Shown: positions 37,076-47,653 of the stretch, piece by piece | Numbering within the stretch: position 1 is the stretch's first letter | Layout of the letters: every line of letters starts with the position of its first letter | Origin: Hydrogenovibrio sp. JE_KL2 | GTDB lineage: Bacteria; Pseudomonadota; Gammaproteobacteria; Thiomicrospirales; Thiomicrospiraceae | Assembly (NCBI RefSeq): GCF_009296185.1 | Contig: NZ_WBJR01000001.1 | Location: 620,001 to 684,000 of the forward strand | DNA: 64,000 nt | Direction: 5' to 3' | Program-made: the position numbers and the translations under genes | The notes under the pieces: generated by a model | What the model was told of the DNA's origin: nothing | Databases searched by the model: none | Seen by the model: only the letters and a program-made list of their open reading frames with translations

Positions 37076-37918
37076 TTATACTGGCGTTTTGAAGTGATTC
37101 CATACCGGGTCGACGCCGTTAGGCATAGGAGACAACCACCCCAAGCCTCTCCATGATTGCTCAGGACGGTGAAAATCACTCCCTAGAGAAGCATAAAGAC
37201 CGAAGCGTTTTGCTCGATCTGCCATCCCCATCTGATCAGAGCAAACTCTTGGTTGATTGACCACTTCAATCGCCTGCCCTCCCGCATCTCGGAAAGTCTC
37301 AATCATTTTGTTGAGCTTGTTAGCCCCCATTTTATAAATGTGAGGGTGCGCAATGACCGCAATACCCCCAGCACTTAAAATCCACTCAACCACTTCCGTG
37401 ATGTCAGGCCAATCAACTGGTACATACAATGGACGACCTTTCTTCAAATAACGGTCAAACGCCTTTGGCTGATCATTAACAATACCGCGCTCAATCAACG
37501 CATGTGCAAAATGGTTGCGTCCAATCATGCCGGACTCCAGTTTTGGCAAAATGTCAGTTAACAAACTTGGAAAACGCTTTTGTGCCTTGGTATCCATTTC
37601 AAATGCACGCAACCAACGCTTGACGCGATTCATTTTCAAGCCATTTTGTAAGTCGCTGTTGCTAACATCGACATCAAGACCTACAACATGAATAGTATGA
37701 CCTTGCCACTGACAAGAAATTTCCGTTCCTGAAATCAACGTTATGCCCTGCTCATCGGCAAAAGGTTTTGCCAGTTCATATCCGAGTGTCGTATCGTGAT
37801 CGGTGATGGATAAGTGCGTGACTTGCCTTTCTTTCGCCAACGTAATCAGGGCTTCAGGAGACAGTGAACCATCGGAAATGTGTGTGTGGCAATGAAAGTC
37901 GGCTTTGAAATCGGACAT
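37076..37918 (-). CDS. rnm: PHP-domain phosphoesterase RNase AM (YciV/TrpH)
   Basis: 280 aa. FHCHTHISDGSLSPEALI, LSITDHDTTLG and VIAHPHIY are PHP metal-binding motifs, and GSDFHRPEQSWRGLG lies near the C-terminus. The E. coli homologue is a 5'-3' exonuclease that trims rRNA 5' ends and removes 5' phosphates from oligonucleotides. yciO follows in the same direction after a 102-bp gap. Confidence 0.88.
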   Translation of the reverse strand: MSDFKADFHCHTHISDGSLSPEALITLAKERQVTHLSITDHDTTLGYELAKPFADEQGITLISGTEISCQWQGHTIHVVGLDVDVSNSDLQNGLKMNRVKRWLRAFEMDTKAQKRFPSLLTDILPKLESGMIGRNHFAHALIERGIVNDQPKAFDRYLKKGRPLYVPVDWPDITEVVEWILSAGGIAVIAHPHIYKMGANKLNKMIETFRDAGGQAIEVVNQPRVCSDQMGMADRAKRFGLYASLGSDFHRPEQSWRGLGWLSPMPNGVDPVWNHFKTPV

Positions 37919-38073
37919 GTGAGCAAAAATTCTTCAAAAGTAAGTTGATGTAACTGTGGCAGCAACACCAAGTTTCCACCTTTTCTACAGCATTTTAACT
38001 TTATTTAGCCTGATAACCCAGATAAAATGCAGGAACTAAACAAATAAGACTCTAACAAGACTGCCTCAAAAAC

Positions 38074-38739
38074 ATGAAATTATTATTCGATTTTTTTCCG
38101 ATCCTCCTCTTTTTTATCGCCTTTAAACTTTTTGGAATTTATGTTGCGACGGCTGTTGCTATTGCTGCTTCCGTTTTGCAGGTAGGCTATGTCTACTTGA
38201 AAAACAAGCGTGTCGAAAACATGCACCTGATTACACTTGCTTTAATCATCATCCTTGGGGGCGCCACCCTTATTTTCCACGATGAAACTTTTATTAAGTG
38301 GAAGCCCACCATTGTTAACTGGGGCTTTGCACTTGTTTTCCTAGGCAGTCACTTCATCGGCAAAAAGCCAATCGTCAGACGCTTGATGGATCAGGCGCTA
38401 TACCTGCCTGAAAAAGTATGGAATCGTCTGAGCTATATGTGGGTGGTCTTCTTTATCTTTTCTGGGGTAGCCAACCTTTATGTCGCTTTCAACTATGACA
38501 CGGACACTTGGGTTAACTTTAAACTTTTCGGATTAATGGGCTTAACCTTGGCCTTTATTTTGGTTCAAGGAGTCTATATTTCCCGTTATATTCAAGATGA
38601 CAACGTTGCCAATGAGGTGAATGAAAAAGCCATGGAAACCCTTGCAGACGTTGAAATGGACTCTGTTGTCGTTGCCAAACACCAGCAAGAAGGGAAAGAC
38701 GACGAGCGACAACCGCCGACTTCACCAGATACCAAATAA
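38074..38739 (+). CDS. yciB: Inner membrane-spanning protein YciB (septation protein A)
   Basis: 221 aa with five or six membrane helices. KLLFDFFPILLFFIAFKLFG at the N-terminus, KPTIVNWGFALVFLGSH and the VWNRLSYMW segment are conserved in YciB/IspZ. It links cell envelope synthesis and septation in enterobacteria. A hydrophilic C-terminal tail of about 35 residues is longer than usual. yciI follows after 24 bp. Confidence 0.92.
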   Translation: MKLLFDFFPILLFFIAFKLFGIYVATAVAIAASVLQVGYVYLKNKRVENMHLITLALIIILGGATLIFHDETFIKWKPTIVNWGFALVFLGSHFIGKKPIVRRLMDQALYLPEKVWNRLSYMWVVFFIFSGVANLYVAFNYDTDTWVNFKLFGLMGLTLAFILVQGVYISRYIQDDNVANEVNEKAMETLADVEMDSVVVAKHQQEGKDDERQPPTSPDTK

Positions 38740-38763
38740 CTACGATTCAGAACAGGAAAAACC

Positions 38764-39063
38764 ATGTACTACTCTATTTTTGCCTACGATGTTCCAAACA
38801 GTTTGCCGTTGAGAGCGAGTGCTCGCCCTGACCATATCGCACGCTTAAAAGCGTTGTCAGAAAGTGGCAAATTACTGCTTGCAGGTCCAAACCCTGCCAT
38901 CGACAGTGAAGAGCCTGGAGAGGCAGGTTTTACTGGCAGTCTGATTGTCGCTGAATTTGATTCCTTGGAAGCGGCGCAGACTTGGGCTAACGCCGATCCT
39001 TACCTTTCTGCTGGGGTTTATGAAAAGGTAGAAGTAAAACCTTTCAAAAAAGTGTTACCTTAA
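38764..39063 (+). CDS. yciI: YciI family protein
   Basis: 99 aa ferredoxin-like alpha/beta fold. [17 protein letters not shown] and [26 protein letters not shown] match YciI, with the conserved His and Asp pair. It is a putative small enzyme of unknown substrate. It lies directly after yciB, as in enterobacteria. Confidence 0.9.
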   Translation: MYYSIFAYDVPNSLPLRASARPDHIARLKALSESGKLLLAGPNPAIDSEEPGEAGFTGSLIVAEFDSLEAAQTWANADPYLSAGVYEKVEVKPFKKVLP

Positions 39064-39119
39064 TCAAGTTTAGTCGTTAGAATAAAACCTAATTGGACAA
39101 ACATAACCAGAGGTGTGCA

Positions 39120-39581
39120 ATGTCGAATGTAGCTTACTTGATTCCAAAACGTAATCAGAAACTCCAATTGGCTGAAGCTGACCCACTAGAAATGGTGGAT
39201 GTCGATTTCGTTCAAATTCCTTTGCTTGGTTGGACATCAGCCGGTCAACCAATTCAAATGGAAATGGACTACGACACCATCGCTGTTCCCAAAACCATGG
39301 TTAAAAAAGAAACCTTTGCACTACGTGTTAAAGGGAACTCCATGATTGAAGAAAATATTGAAGATGGTGATATTGTCATTATCGAAAGGCGCTCAAATGC
39401 AGAAAATGGTGAATCGGTTGTTGTTCGTATCAACAATGAAGAAGTCACCATGAAAAAGTTCTACATTGAAAAAAACGGTATTCGCTTACAGCCTGCAAAC
39501 AGTGAAATGGAACCTATCTATATCACCAACGATCAAATTGAAATTTTAGGAATCGTTACGGGAATCCTACGTCAACCATGA
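39120..39581 (+). CDS. LexA/UmuD-like S24 protein lacking a DNA-binding domain
   Basis: 153 aa from ATG 39120 (AGAGG upstream); the frame extends 9 codons further but without an SD. GWTSAGQPIQM has the Ala-Gly cleavage-type pair; LRVKGNSMIEENIEDGDIVI holds the catalytic Ser and VRINNEEVTMKKFY the Lys of the Ser-Lys dyad. The C-terminus ILGIVTGILR is LexA-like. The N-terminal 30 residues are too short for the LexA winged helix. It overlaps the asparaginase-domain gene by ATGA. It could be a UmuD-like polymerase accessory, a decoy of LexA, or something else. Confidence 0.8.
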   Translation: MSNVAYLIPKRNQKLQLAEADPLEMVDVDFVQIPLLGWTSAGQPIQMEMDYDTIAVPKTMVKKETFALRVKGNSMIEENIEDGDIVIIERRSNAENGESVVVRINNEEVTMKKFYIEKNGIRLQPANSEMEPIYITNDQIEILGIVTGILRQP

Positions 39582-40111
39582 AAGACCAGCCTCCGTCATC
39601 CGTTACTGACAACACATCCGAGTTACTCCTACTGGTAACAGGCGGCACTCTGGATAAAGATTACAATGCCCTTTCAGGCGAACTTGAGTTCTCGTCTACA
39701 CATACGCCACATATCCTGTCTCAAGCCAATGTATCCTTTCACTCGATTCAAACCTTAATGCTAAAAGATAGCTTAGACATGGCACAAGCAGACAGAGAGG
39801 CTATTGCTAACGCCTGCATTAATGCATCACAGCAAAAAATCGTTATCACTCATGGTACCGATACCATGACAGACACCGCTTGCTATTTGAAGGCTTGTCC
39901 GGAACTGGCTGACAAAGTTATTGTGCTGACGGGAGCTATGCGCCCTTTCATGTTAGGAAACTCAGACGCCAGCTTCAACTTGGGTGCAGCAATGATGGCA
40001 GCCGATCTATCTCCAAATGGGATCTACATCACAATGAATGGCATGCGCTTTGAGGCGGATGACGTTCGCAAAAACAAATCGCTTGGTATTTTTGAACGAC
40101 TTCGACGCTAA
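39578..40111 (+). CDS. Single-domain asparaginase-like protein
   Basis: 177 aa, covering only the N-terminal domain of L-asparaginase (full enzymes about 330 aa). Both conserved Thr motifs are present: LLLVTGGTLDKDY and VITHGTDTMTDTA, then VVLTGAMRPF. Short asparaginase-domain proteins of this length are known as a group. Without the C-terminal domain normal activity is uncertain. ATGA overlap with the LexA-like gene implies coupled translation. Confidence 0.82.
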   Translation: MKDQPPSSVTDNTSELLLLVTGGTLDKDYNALSGELEFSSTHTPHILSQANVSFHSIQTLMLKDSLDMAQADREAIANACINASQQKIVITHGTDTMTDTACYLKACPELADKVIVLTGAMRPFMLGNSDASFNLGAAMMAADLSPNGIYITMNGMRFEADDVRKNKSLGIFERLRR

Positions 40112-40167
40112 CGTTCAATAAATCACTTCTTTTATTTTCGATAAATTTAAATCTAAAGAGACCAAGC

Positions 40168-41054
40168 ATGAATGTATCCGTCGCCTATTTTCTAGTTATC
40201 CTTATTTGGGCCACCACGCCCTTAGCAATCCAGTGGAGTGGCCACCTGGATTGGTTTTTTGGTGTTGCCGCACGTATTTTGATTAGTGCAATCATCGTCA
40301 TCCCTTTGGTTTTTGTATTCAGTAAAACACCATTTTCACTTAAACCTTCCGCGCTTAAAGTTTATGCCGCAGCATGCTTGGCGGGATGACGCCTATCTAT
40401 TTTGCGGCACAAACCATGCCCTCTGGTTGGATTTCCATTATTTTTGGACTGACACCGATTCTGACAGGTATTTTTTCTTATTTCCTGTTGAAAAACTTCA
40501 GACTGACATCCAATAAGGTGTTAGGCATTTTTGTCAGTTTTAGTGGGTTAATCGTGGTTTTTAGCCCGCATTTGAATTGGCATTCATCACTGGCTCTGCA
40601 TGGTTTACTGCTGGCTTTATTAGGAAGCAGCTTTCATTCTCTAAGCACCGTTTTGGTCAAACGCTACAATCATGAAGTGCCTCACACACATGTAGTGGCA
40701 GGTACAGTTTGGATAAGCTCCGTAGTCTATACGGTTTTACACCCAAGCTATCTATTGTCATTTCCTGACATGGACATGAAAGCACTTGGCTCTATCCTCT
40801 ATTTAGGCAGTGTCGGCTCGGTATTTGGTTTTATTTTGTACTATTACATTTTGAAAAGGCTAGATGCAGTAAGAATTGGCTTGATTACTCTGATTACGCC
40901 CATTGTCGCAGTATTTCTAGGACATTTCTTAAACAAAGAACCGCTTGATAGCATGATTCTGTTAGGGGTGGCATTGGTTATATTGGGATTAATCGTTTAC
41001 GAATTCGGACACAAAATCCGTAAACCTCATCAGAAAATGGAAGCTAATGGGTGA
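40168..41054 (+). pseudogene. EamA/DMT-family transporter, frameshifted
   Basis: Two open frames together encode one ten-helix EamA transporter of about 295 aa. The first (40168-40389) ends CLAG then TGA. The second (40374-41054) continues with GGMTPIYFAAQTMPSG. One extra G in the GGG at 40383-40385 would join them in a single frame, so a one-base deletion (or a sequencing error) is the simplest explanation. No slippery heptamer for programmed frameshifting is visible. If expressed, both halves are probably non-functional. Confidence 0.75.
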
Positions 41055-41080
41055 AAGTGAGTTTGTTTTAACTCACTTTT

Positions 41081-41626
41081 CTACCACTCAAGCCCTCTAA
41101 GGTATTTGAAGATAGCGCGTGAGGATTTAGGCGGTTTGTTCTGCTCGGCTTCTTTCTGTGCATTTCGAATCGATTGACGTAAGAGCGTTCTATCCGCTTG
41201 CGGGTAAGATTCCAAAAATTCATTTAGCGCATCATCCCCCTCTTCAATCAAACGGTCACGCCATTTCTCCAAACGGTGGAAGTGGGCATTTTGCTGCTGC
41301 GCTTTTTGTTCTTCTTCCTGGAATTTTTCTTTGATTTCAACAATTAAATCTTCATTCTTACGAAGCAACTTCCCGATAAAAGCCTTTTGTCTTTTAAGTG
41401 CAGGTCCTTTATCCATGCGCTTTAATAACAAAATCGCATTTAACAGCTCATCCGTTAAACCTAAGGATTTAATCTTGGATTCGGACAGTTCCGCCAACTT
41501 CTCACCTAAATCAGTGACAGCCTGAGCAGCCTTTTTAATATCGGTTCGGCTCTCGAACTCTTCTTGTTCCCAGTCAGGAATTTCTTTAGGCGTCTTGGCG
41601 CGGTTTACATTACGTGGTCTAACCAT
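41081..41626 (-). CDS. darP: Ribosome biogenesis factor DarP (YjgA, DUF615)
   Basis: 181 aa, highly charged and helical. SRTDIKKAAQAVTDLGEKL, KRQKAFIGKLLR, RLEKWRDRLIEEGDDALNEFL and NKPPKSSRAIFKYLR match YjgA. In E. coli it binds late 50S precursors and promotes peptidyl transferase centre maturation. It is followed at the far side by the convergent EamA remnant. Confidence 0.92.
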   Translation of the reverse strand: MVRPRNVNRAKTPKEIPDWEQEEFESRTDIKKAAQAVTDLGEKLAELSESKIKSLGLTDELLNAILLLKRMDKGPALKRQKAFIGKLLRKNEDLIVEIKEKFQEEEQKAQQQNAHFHRLEKWRDRLIEEGDDALNEFLESYPQADRTLLRQSIRNAQKEAEQNKPPKSSRAIFKYLRGLEW

Positions 41627-41651
41627 CTTCTTATCCTTTTCTTAGCCGAAA

Positions 41652-43694
<2,043 letters not shown>

Positions 43695-44636
43695 TTACTT
43701 TAATGCTTGTGATTCATAGGCGACAGCGGTATCGCGCATTTGTTGCAAATCTGATTCTTTAATTAGGTGACGTTCTGCATTGTATAAACGACCGTTCAGG
43801 CGCTGAGAAATCTTTCTAGCCATCATAATCATGTCATGCATAACGGCTGGCGCTTTAACAGTAGTTGGTAACTCTAAGATAAGTACAACGCCTGGCGTTT
43901 GATAATCATTATTTGTTGGTTCTTCAATCGGGAAAGTACCTGGTTCCAAAAGGTTGGCGACTCGGATAATTTCATTTCCCATTGAATCTTTTTTGACGAA
44001 AATCTGATTTACATTGGAAACCAACCCAACGCCTTGAAGGGTTTGATTCACCTTTGGCCATAGAAAGTCTTCTGTCCCCATTACAATCAGTGCAAAAACC
44101 TGTGGTTCCGTTTTTTCGACATTGCTTTTTTGTTGGGCAATTTCTGCCGCGACTTTTGACGGTTCAGTAGGGACTCCAAAGTCAGGAAGGTCGTCTTTGT
44201 CAGCCGCAAAACCATCAATTGCAACCATGGTTTCATCCTTAATGACAATATGCTTTGGTTTCTTTGGCTCAGCTTTGCCATCAGTATATTTAACGTCTGC
44301 AGCAGCAATCTCTGGAACGGTCTCTTCTGGTTCTTTTTTAGGGGGTTCAAACCCTTCTCCGAAAGATAGACCAAGTTGGTTCTCAGGAATATCTTCTTCA
44401 TCTACATGGAGTCTATGCTGTGTTTGAGAAGAAACCGTAATATGCGGTTCGCCTAGGTCATTAAGTGCCTTATCCGCTTTCTTTTTGGTGGCGTCTATTG
44501 ATGTGCCAGAAGACGTTGCTTCTGTTTCAGAGTCAGATTGGTGAGACGACGAGGTAAACTTTTTCTTTTGTAGAAAATAAAGGCCGACAATGACAATAAT
44601 TGCAAATATGATTAAAACCTGTTGCAATTCATTCAT
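43695..44636 (-). CDS. zipA: Cell division protein ZipA
   Basis: 313 aa. An N-terminal membrane helix (about 6-23) with short periplasmic tail, a charged, Pro/Glu-rich linker (about 30-175) and a C-terminal FtsZ-binding domain (about 180-310: FALIVMGTEDFLWPKVNQTL, GVVLILELPTTVKAP). It anchors FtsZ to the membrane at the septum. It precedes ligA, as in E. coli. Confidence 0.92.
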   Translation of the reverse strand: MNELQQVLIIFAIIVIVGLYFLQKKKFTSSSHQSDSETEATSSGTSIDATKKKADKALNDLGEPHITVSSQTQHRLHVDEEDIPENQLGLSFGEGFEPPKKEPEETVPEIAAADVKYTDGKAEPKKPKHIVIKDETMVAIDGFAADKDDLPDFGVPTEPSKVAAEIAQQKSNVEKTEPQVFALIVMGTEDFLWPKVNQTLQGVGLVSNVNQIFVKKDSMGNEIIRVANLLEPGTFPIEEPTNNDYQTPGVVLILELPTTVKAPAVMHDMIMMARKISQRLNGRLYNAERHLIKESDLQQMRDTAVAYESQALK

Positions 44637-44789
44637 TTAACTGTACCCTCTGTTTTTACGACCGACTAAACTTCGGTCTTAATTTTGTCTCACATTGTCC
44701 TAGGTCTTAGTCGCATCAAAAAACGCCGCACTTAATGCAAAATTTAATGACCAACATATCCGCTCAAATTCTACTTGAAATCATCGACA

Positions 44790-46154
44790 ATGAAAAGGCA
44801 AGATACCCCCAGTTTGACAGAAACAGAGAAAAATAGATTCATGGATAAAGTCATGGACATTAACGGTTCGCTTATCGGAAACATTTTAGGATTGGACGTA
44901 GGGACATCTGGCATTCGCGCAACCGTGGTATCACCAACAAATGTCTTATTGCATACCGATCAAGAAGAAATGCCCTTTCCCACCCGTGACAATACCATTA
45001 GTGAGCAATCACCTGCAGTATGGGAGGATAGCCTGAAGCGCTTGTTGAAGAGATTGCAGCTAAATTCTGTTTTACCCGAAATAAAGTATATCGTTGCTGA
45101 TGCCACCTCATCTACTGTCTTGTTAATGGACGACCATTTAACACCACTAACCCCTGCCCTTATGTATGACGATAAAAGAGCCGTTGAACAGGCAACTAAA
45201 ATTACCGAATACGCACCAACTAATAGTGCTGCTCATGGCTCCTCTTCAACATTGGCAAAAGTAATGTGGCTGGAAGAGTCTCTTCAACAAAAACCGTCTC
45301 AAAAAGGTTACAAAATTGCACACCAAATTGACTGGGTGAATAGTTTTTTTACTCAAGCGTCATGCCCTACTGATGCCAACAATGCTCTAAAACTAGGGTT
45401 TGATCCAGTTGAAAATAAATGGCCCGACTGGGTTCAGCAACTTGTAAACTCCCCTCTTCCAGAAGTTGTCATGCCGGGAACGGTTATCGGCAAACTTTCA
45501 CCAGCCATTGCTGATACCTACGGGTTTTCGAATGAGGTTCAAGTGCTTGCCGGCACAACGGACTCGATTGCTGCCTTTTTGGCTTCCGGTGCAAAAAAAC
45601 TTGGCGATGCAACGACTTCACTTGGCTCAACTTTGTGTTTAAAACTCTTAACGGATAAACCTATATTCAGTCCTGAGCATGGCATCTACAGTCATATTTT
45701 AGGTGACCTGTGGCTGGTTGGTGGCGCATCTAATACTGGTGGCGCCGTATTATTGAAATACTTTACACTCCCTGAAATCATTCAGCTTCTGGATGAAATT
45801 GATATCAATCAGCCAACAAATTTAGATTACTACCCACTTCTGACGCCAGGCGAACGTTTCCCCATAGCAAACAGCGACCTACAACCCAAAGTATCGCCTC
45901 GTCCATCAGACGATCAGAACTTTCTTCTGGCACTCATTGAAGGGCTGGTTGGTATTGAAAAACTGGGTTATGAACTCCTTGAACAGTTGAGTTCGACTCA
46001 GATACAAACGATTTATACCGCTGGTGGCGGCACAAAAAATACAGCCTGGATGGCTTTGCGAGCAAACCGTCTCGGCTATAAAACAAAAAAAGCGGCTCAA
46101 ACAGATGCCGCTTTTGGCGTAACTCAGCTTCTTTTTAGAAGCTTTGGTCAATAA
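44790..46154 (+). CDS. FGGY-family pentulose kinase (D-ribulokinase-like)
   Basis: 454 aa if started at ATG 44790; ATG 44841 or 44853 may be the true start since none has a clear SD. GLDVGTSGIRATVV is the N-terminal phosphate motif; AGTTDSIAAFLASG, TSLGSTLCLK and TAGGGTKNTAWMALRAN follow the FGGY fold. The best guess is a kinase of D-ribulose or a similar pentulose. It is convergent with cbbY. Its last codons contain the probable cbbY terminator. Confidence 0.82.
   Translation: MKRQDTPSLTETEKNRFMDKVMDINGSLIGNILGLDVGTSGIRATVVSPTNVLLHTDQEEMPFPTRDNTISEQSPAVWEDSLKRLLKRLQLNSVLPEIKYIVADATSSTVLLMDDHLTPLTPALMYDDKRAVEQATKITEYAPTNSAAHGSSSTLAKVMWLEESLQQKPSQKGYKIAHQIDWVNSFFTQASCPTDANNALKLGFDPVENKWPDWVQQLVNSPLPEVVMPGTVIGKLSPAIADTYGFSNEVQVLAGTTDSIAAFLASGAKKLGDATTSLGSTLCLKLLTDKPIFSPEHGIYSHILGDLWLVGGASNTGGAVLLKYFTLPEIIQLLDEIDINQPTNLDYYPLLTPGERFPIANSDLQPKVSPRPSDDQNFLLALIEGLVGIEKLGYELLEQLSSTQIQTIYTAGGGTKNTAWMALRANRLGYKTKKAAQTDAAFGVTQLLFRSFGQ
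46085..46115 (-). terminator. Terminator for cbbY embedded in the FGGY kinase gene
   Basis: AAAAGCGGC (46088-46096) pairs with GCCGCTTTT (46107-46115). On the minus strand the stem ends in seven T (46091-46085), the expected form for ending transcripts from cbbY, whose stop is at 46164. On the plus strand it is coding sequence (KKAAQTDAAFG). Confidence 0.7.
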
Positions 46155-46163
46155 ACCTTGGTT

Positions 46164-46925
46164 TTAGGCATTGGCGATTTTATGCACCAATGCTAGATCC
46201 AAATAATCCTGCCCGAATGTTTCACCAGACAGCAAAGTGAATGGCTCTCCTGGTTCTCCCATGTGATCCAAAACGACTACAGCATCAGAGAAGTCATCAT
46301 CCTTAGTGTATTCGTTGATTGTGACGATAGTCTTCAAGTTGGCTGCTGCAGAAGACTGAATACCATTTGAAGAATCTTCAAAGGCAATCGCATCTTCTGA
46401 GGTTAGGTTCATTTGCTCCAGTGCCCAATGATAGATATCCGGCGCAGGCTTTTTAGCTGGTACGATATCTCCAGCGGCAATAACCTCAAACCAAGATTCT
46501 GAATCTGGACCTAAAGTACTTTCCAATAGTGCCGTAACGTTAGCGGGTGTCGTTGTCGTTACAACAGCCATACGCATACCTGCTTCTCTTGCTTCTTTGA
46601 TTAAACGCTCAACGCCCGTACGTAATGGAATCTTTCCTTCTGCCATCAATTGCGTGTAAAAGTTTGTTTTAGATTCATGAAGCCCCTTAACGAAATCATC
46701 AAAGTTTTCTGGCTTTTCAAAATCGGTATTGAACTTGTCAAGGTAAAAACGAATACGCTCTTTACCACCCGTTACTGCCAGCAACTCTCCATACAATGCT
46801 TCATCCCAGCTCCAATCCAATCCAGCGTCTTCAAACGCCATATTAAAGGCAACTCGGTGCCCATCTCTTTCCGTGTCCGCTAGGGTTCCATCAACGTCAA
46901 ACAACAGTGCTTGCAATTTAGACAT
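46164..46925 (-). CDS. cbbY: CbbY-type HAD phosphatase
   Basis: 253 aa HAD hydrolase. LLFDVDGTLADTERDGHRVAFN has the nucleophile Asp and the DGTLADTE cap entry; VVTTTTPANV, KKPAPDIYHWAL and AFEDSSNGIQSS are motifs II-IV. The size and cap match CbbY, which in autotrophs dephosphorylates xylulose 1,5-bisphosphate, a Rubisco inhibitor made by misfire. No other Calvin-cycle genes lie in the window. Confidence 0.85.
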   Translation of the reverse strand: MSKLQALLFDVDGTLADTERDGHRVAFNMAFEDAGLDWSWDEALYGELLAVTGGKERIRFYLDKFNTDFEKPENFDDFVKGLHESKTNFYTQLMAEGKIPLRTGVERLIKEAREAGMRMAVVTTTTPANVTALLESTLGPDSESWFEVIAAGDIVPAKKPAPDIYHWALEQMNLTSEDAIAFEDSSNGIQSSAAANLKTIVTINEYTKDDDFSDAVVVLDHMGEPGEPFTLLSGETFGQDYLDLALVHKIANA

Positions 46926-47064
46926 ACCTTACTCTCCAAGTCGTAATTTCAATACAAAAAGTATTGCTATTTAATTCAATTAGTTAGCGCGGTATTATCC
47001 TTTGTTTATTAATTTTTTCAATCATTTGCTCAAATAATTTTATAGGGTTTTAGGTGCATAAATA

Positions 47065-47094
47065 TTGTCTCGTCTGATTTTTATATGGTATAAA
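47065..47094 (+). promoter_or_regulatory. Probable sigma-70 promoter of dksA
   Basis: -35 TTGTCT (47065-47070), an 18-bp spacer and -10 TATAAA (47089-47094). Transcription would begin near 47102, about 35 bp before the chosen dksA ATG, which also argues against a longer dksA frame starting at 47065. Confidence 0.6.
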
Positions 47095-47136
47095 TCCCGG
47101 TTAGTAAATTTTTTCAACTACAAGAAGAAAACAGAA

Positions 47137-47565
47137 ATGAACATTGAGACTGATTTCATTGAAGACTATCCAACTTATGTGCCTGAAAAAGGCGAAGAAT
47201 ACATGAGCCCAAAAATGCGTGAGCACTTCAAGAACAAACTGCTTGCTTGGAAAAAACAGCTAATGGATGAAGCTTCGAGTACTGTCGATCACCTAAAATC
47301 TGACTCAAGCACGCCTGCCGACCCTAATGATCGAGCTTCGCAAGAGGAAGAATTTGCACTTGAATTGCGTACACGTGATCGTGAAAGAAAGTTGATTGCA
47401 AAAATCGATAAATCCCTAAAAGACATTGAAACGGGTGAATACGGTTACTGCAAAATGTCTGGTGAAGAAATTGGGCTTGCTAGAATGGAAGCGCGTCCAA
47501 CAGCAACCTTAACGGTTGAAATGAAAACCAAACAAGAGATGCGCGAGAAGCAAGGTATTGCCTAA
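47137..47565 (+). CDS. dksA: RNA polymerase-binding factor DksA, zinc-ligand-depleted
   Basis: 142 aa from ATG 47137 (AAGAAG upstream). The coiled-coil tip keeps the functional acidic residues and Ala (DPNDRASQEEEFALELRTRD). GYCKMSGEEIGLARMEARPTA aligns with the zinc-finger region, but only the first of four zinc Cys remains: the others read Ser, Thr and Met (CKMS, then TLTVEM). DksA acts with ppGpp on RNA polymerase at rRNA and amino acid promoters. Loss of zinc binding recalls zinc-independent DksA2 proteins of Pseudomonas. Confidence 0.93.
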   Translation: MNIETDFIEDYPTYVPEKGEEYMSPKMREHFKNKLLAWKKQLMDEASSTVDHLKSDSSTPADPNDRASQEEEFALELRTRDRERKLIAKIDKSLKDIETGEYGYCKMSGEEIGLARMEARPTATLTVEMKTKQEMREKQGIA

Positions 47566-47590
47566 TCCTTGCTGTTTTCTCTCGTATTGA

Positions 47591-47619
47591 GTTCAACCTG
47601 AATGGCATTCAGGTTGAAC
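47591..47619 (+). terminator. Perfect hairpin after dksA
   Basis: GTTCAACCTGAAT and ATTCAGGTTGAAC form a perfect 13-bp stem with a 3-nt loop, 25 bp after the dksA stop. There is no long T run, so it may be a weak terminator or RNA stabiliser. The arms contain CAACCTG/CAGGTTG, part of the dispersed repeat core. Confidence 0.6.
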
Positions 47620-47653
47620 AAAACCCAACCTTATTCTTTTTGTATCTGACTCA

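Noticed and set aside
47065-47136. Longer dksA start at 47065
   Set aside because: It begins at the -35 box of the probable promoter, lacks an SD and has no counterpart in DksA proteins.
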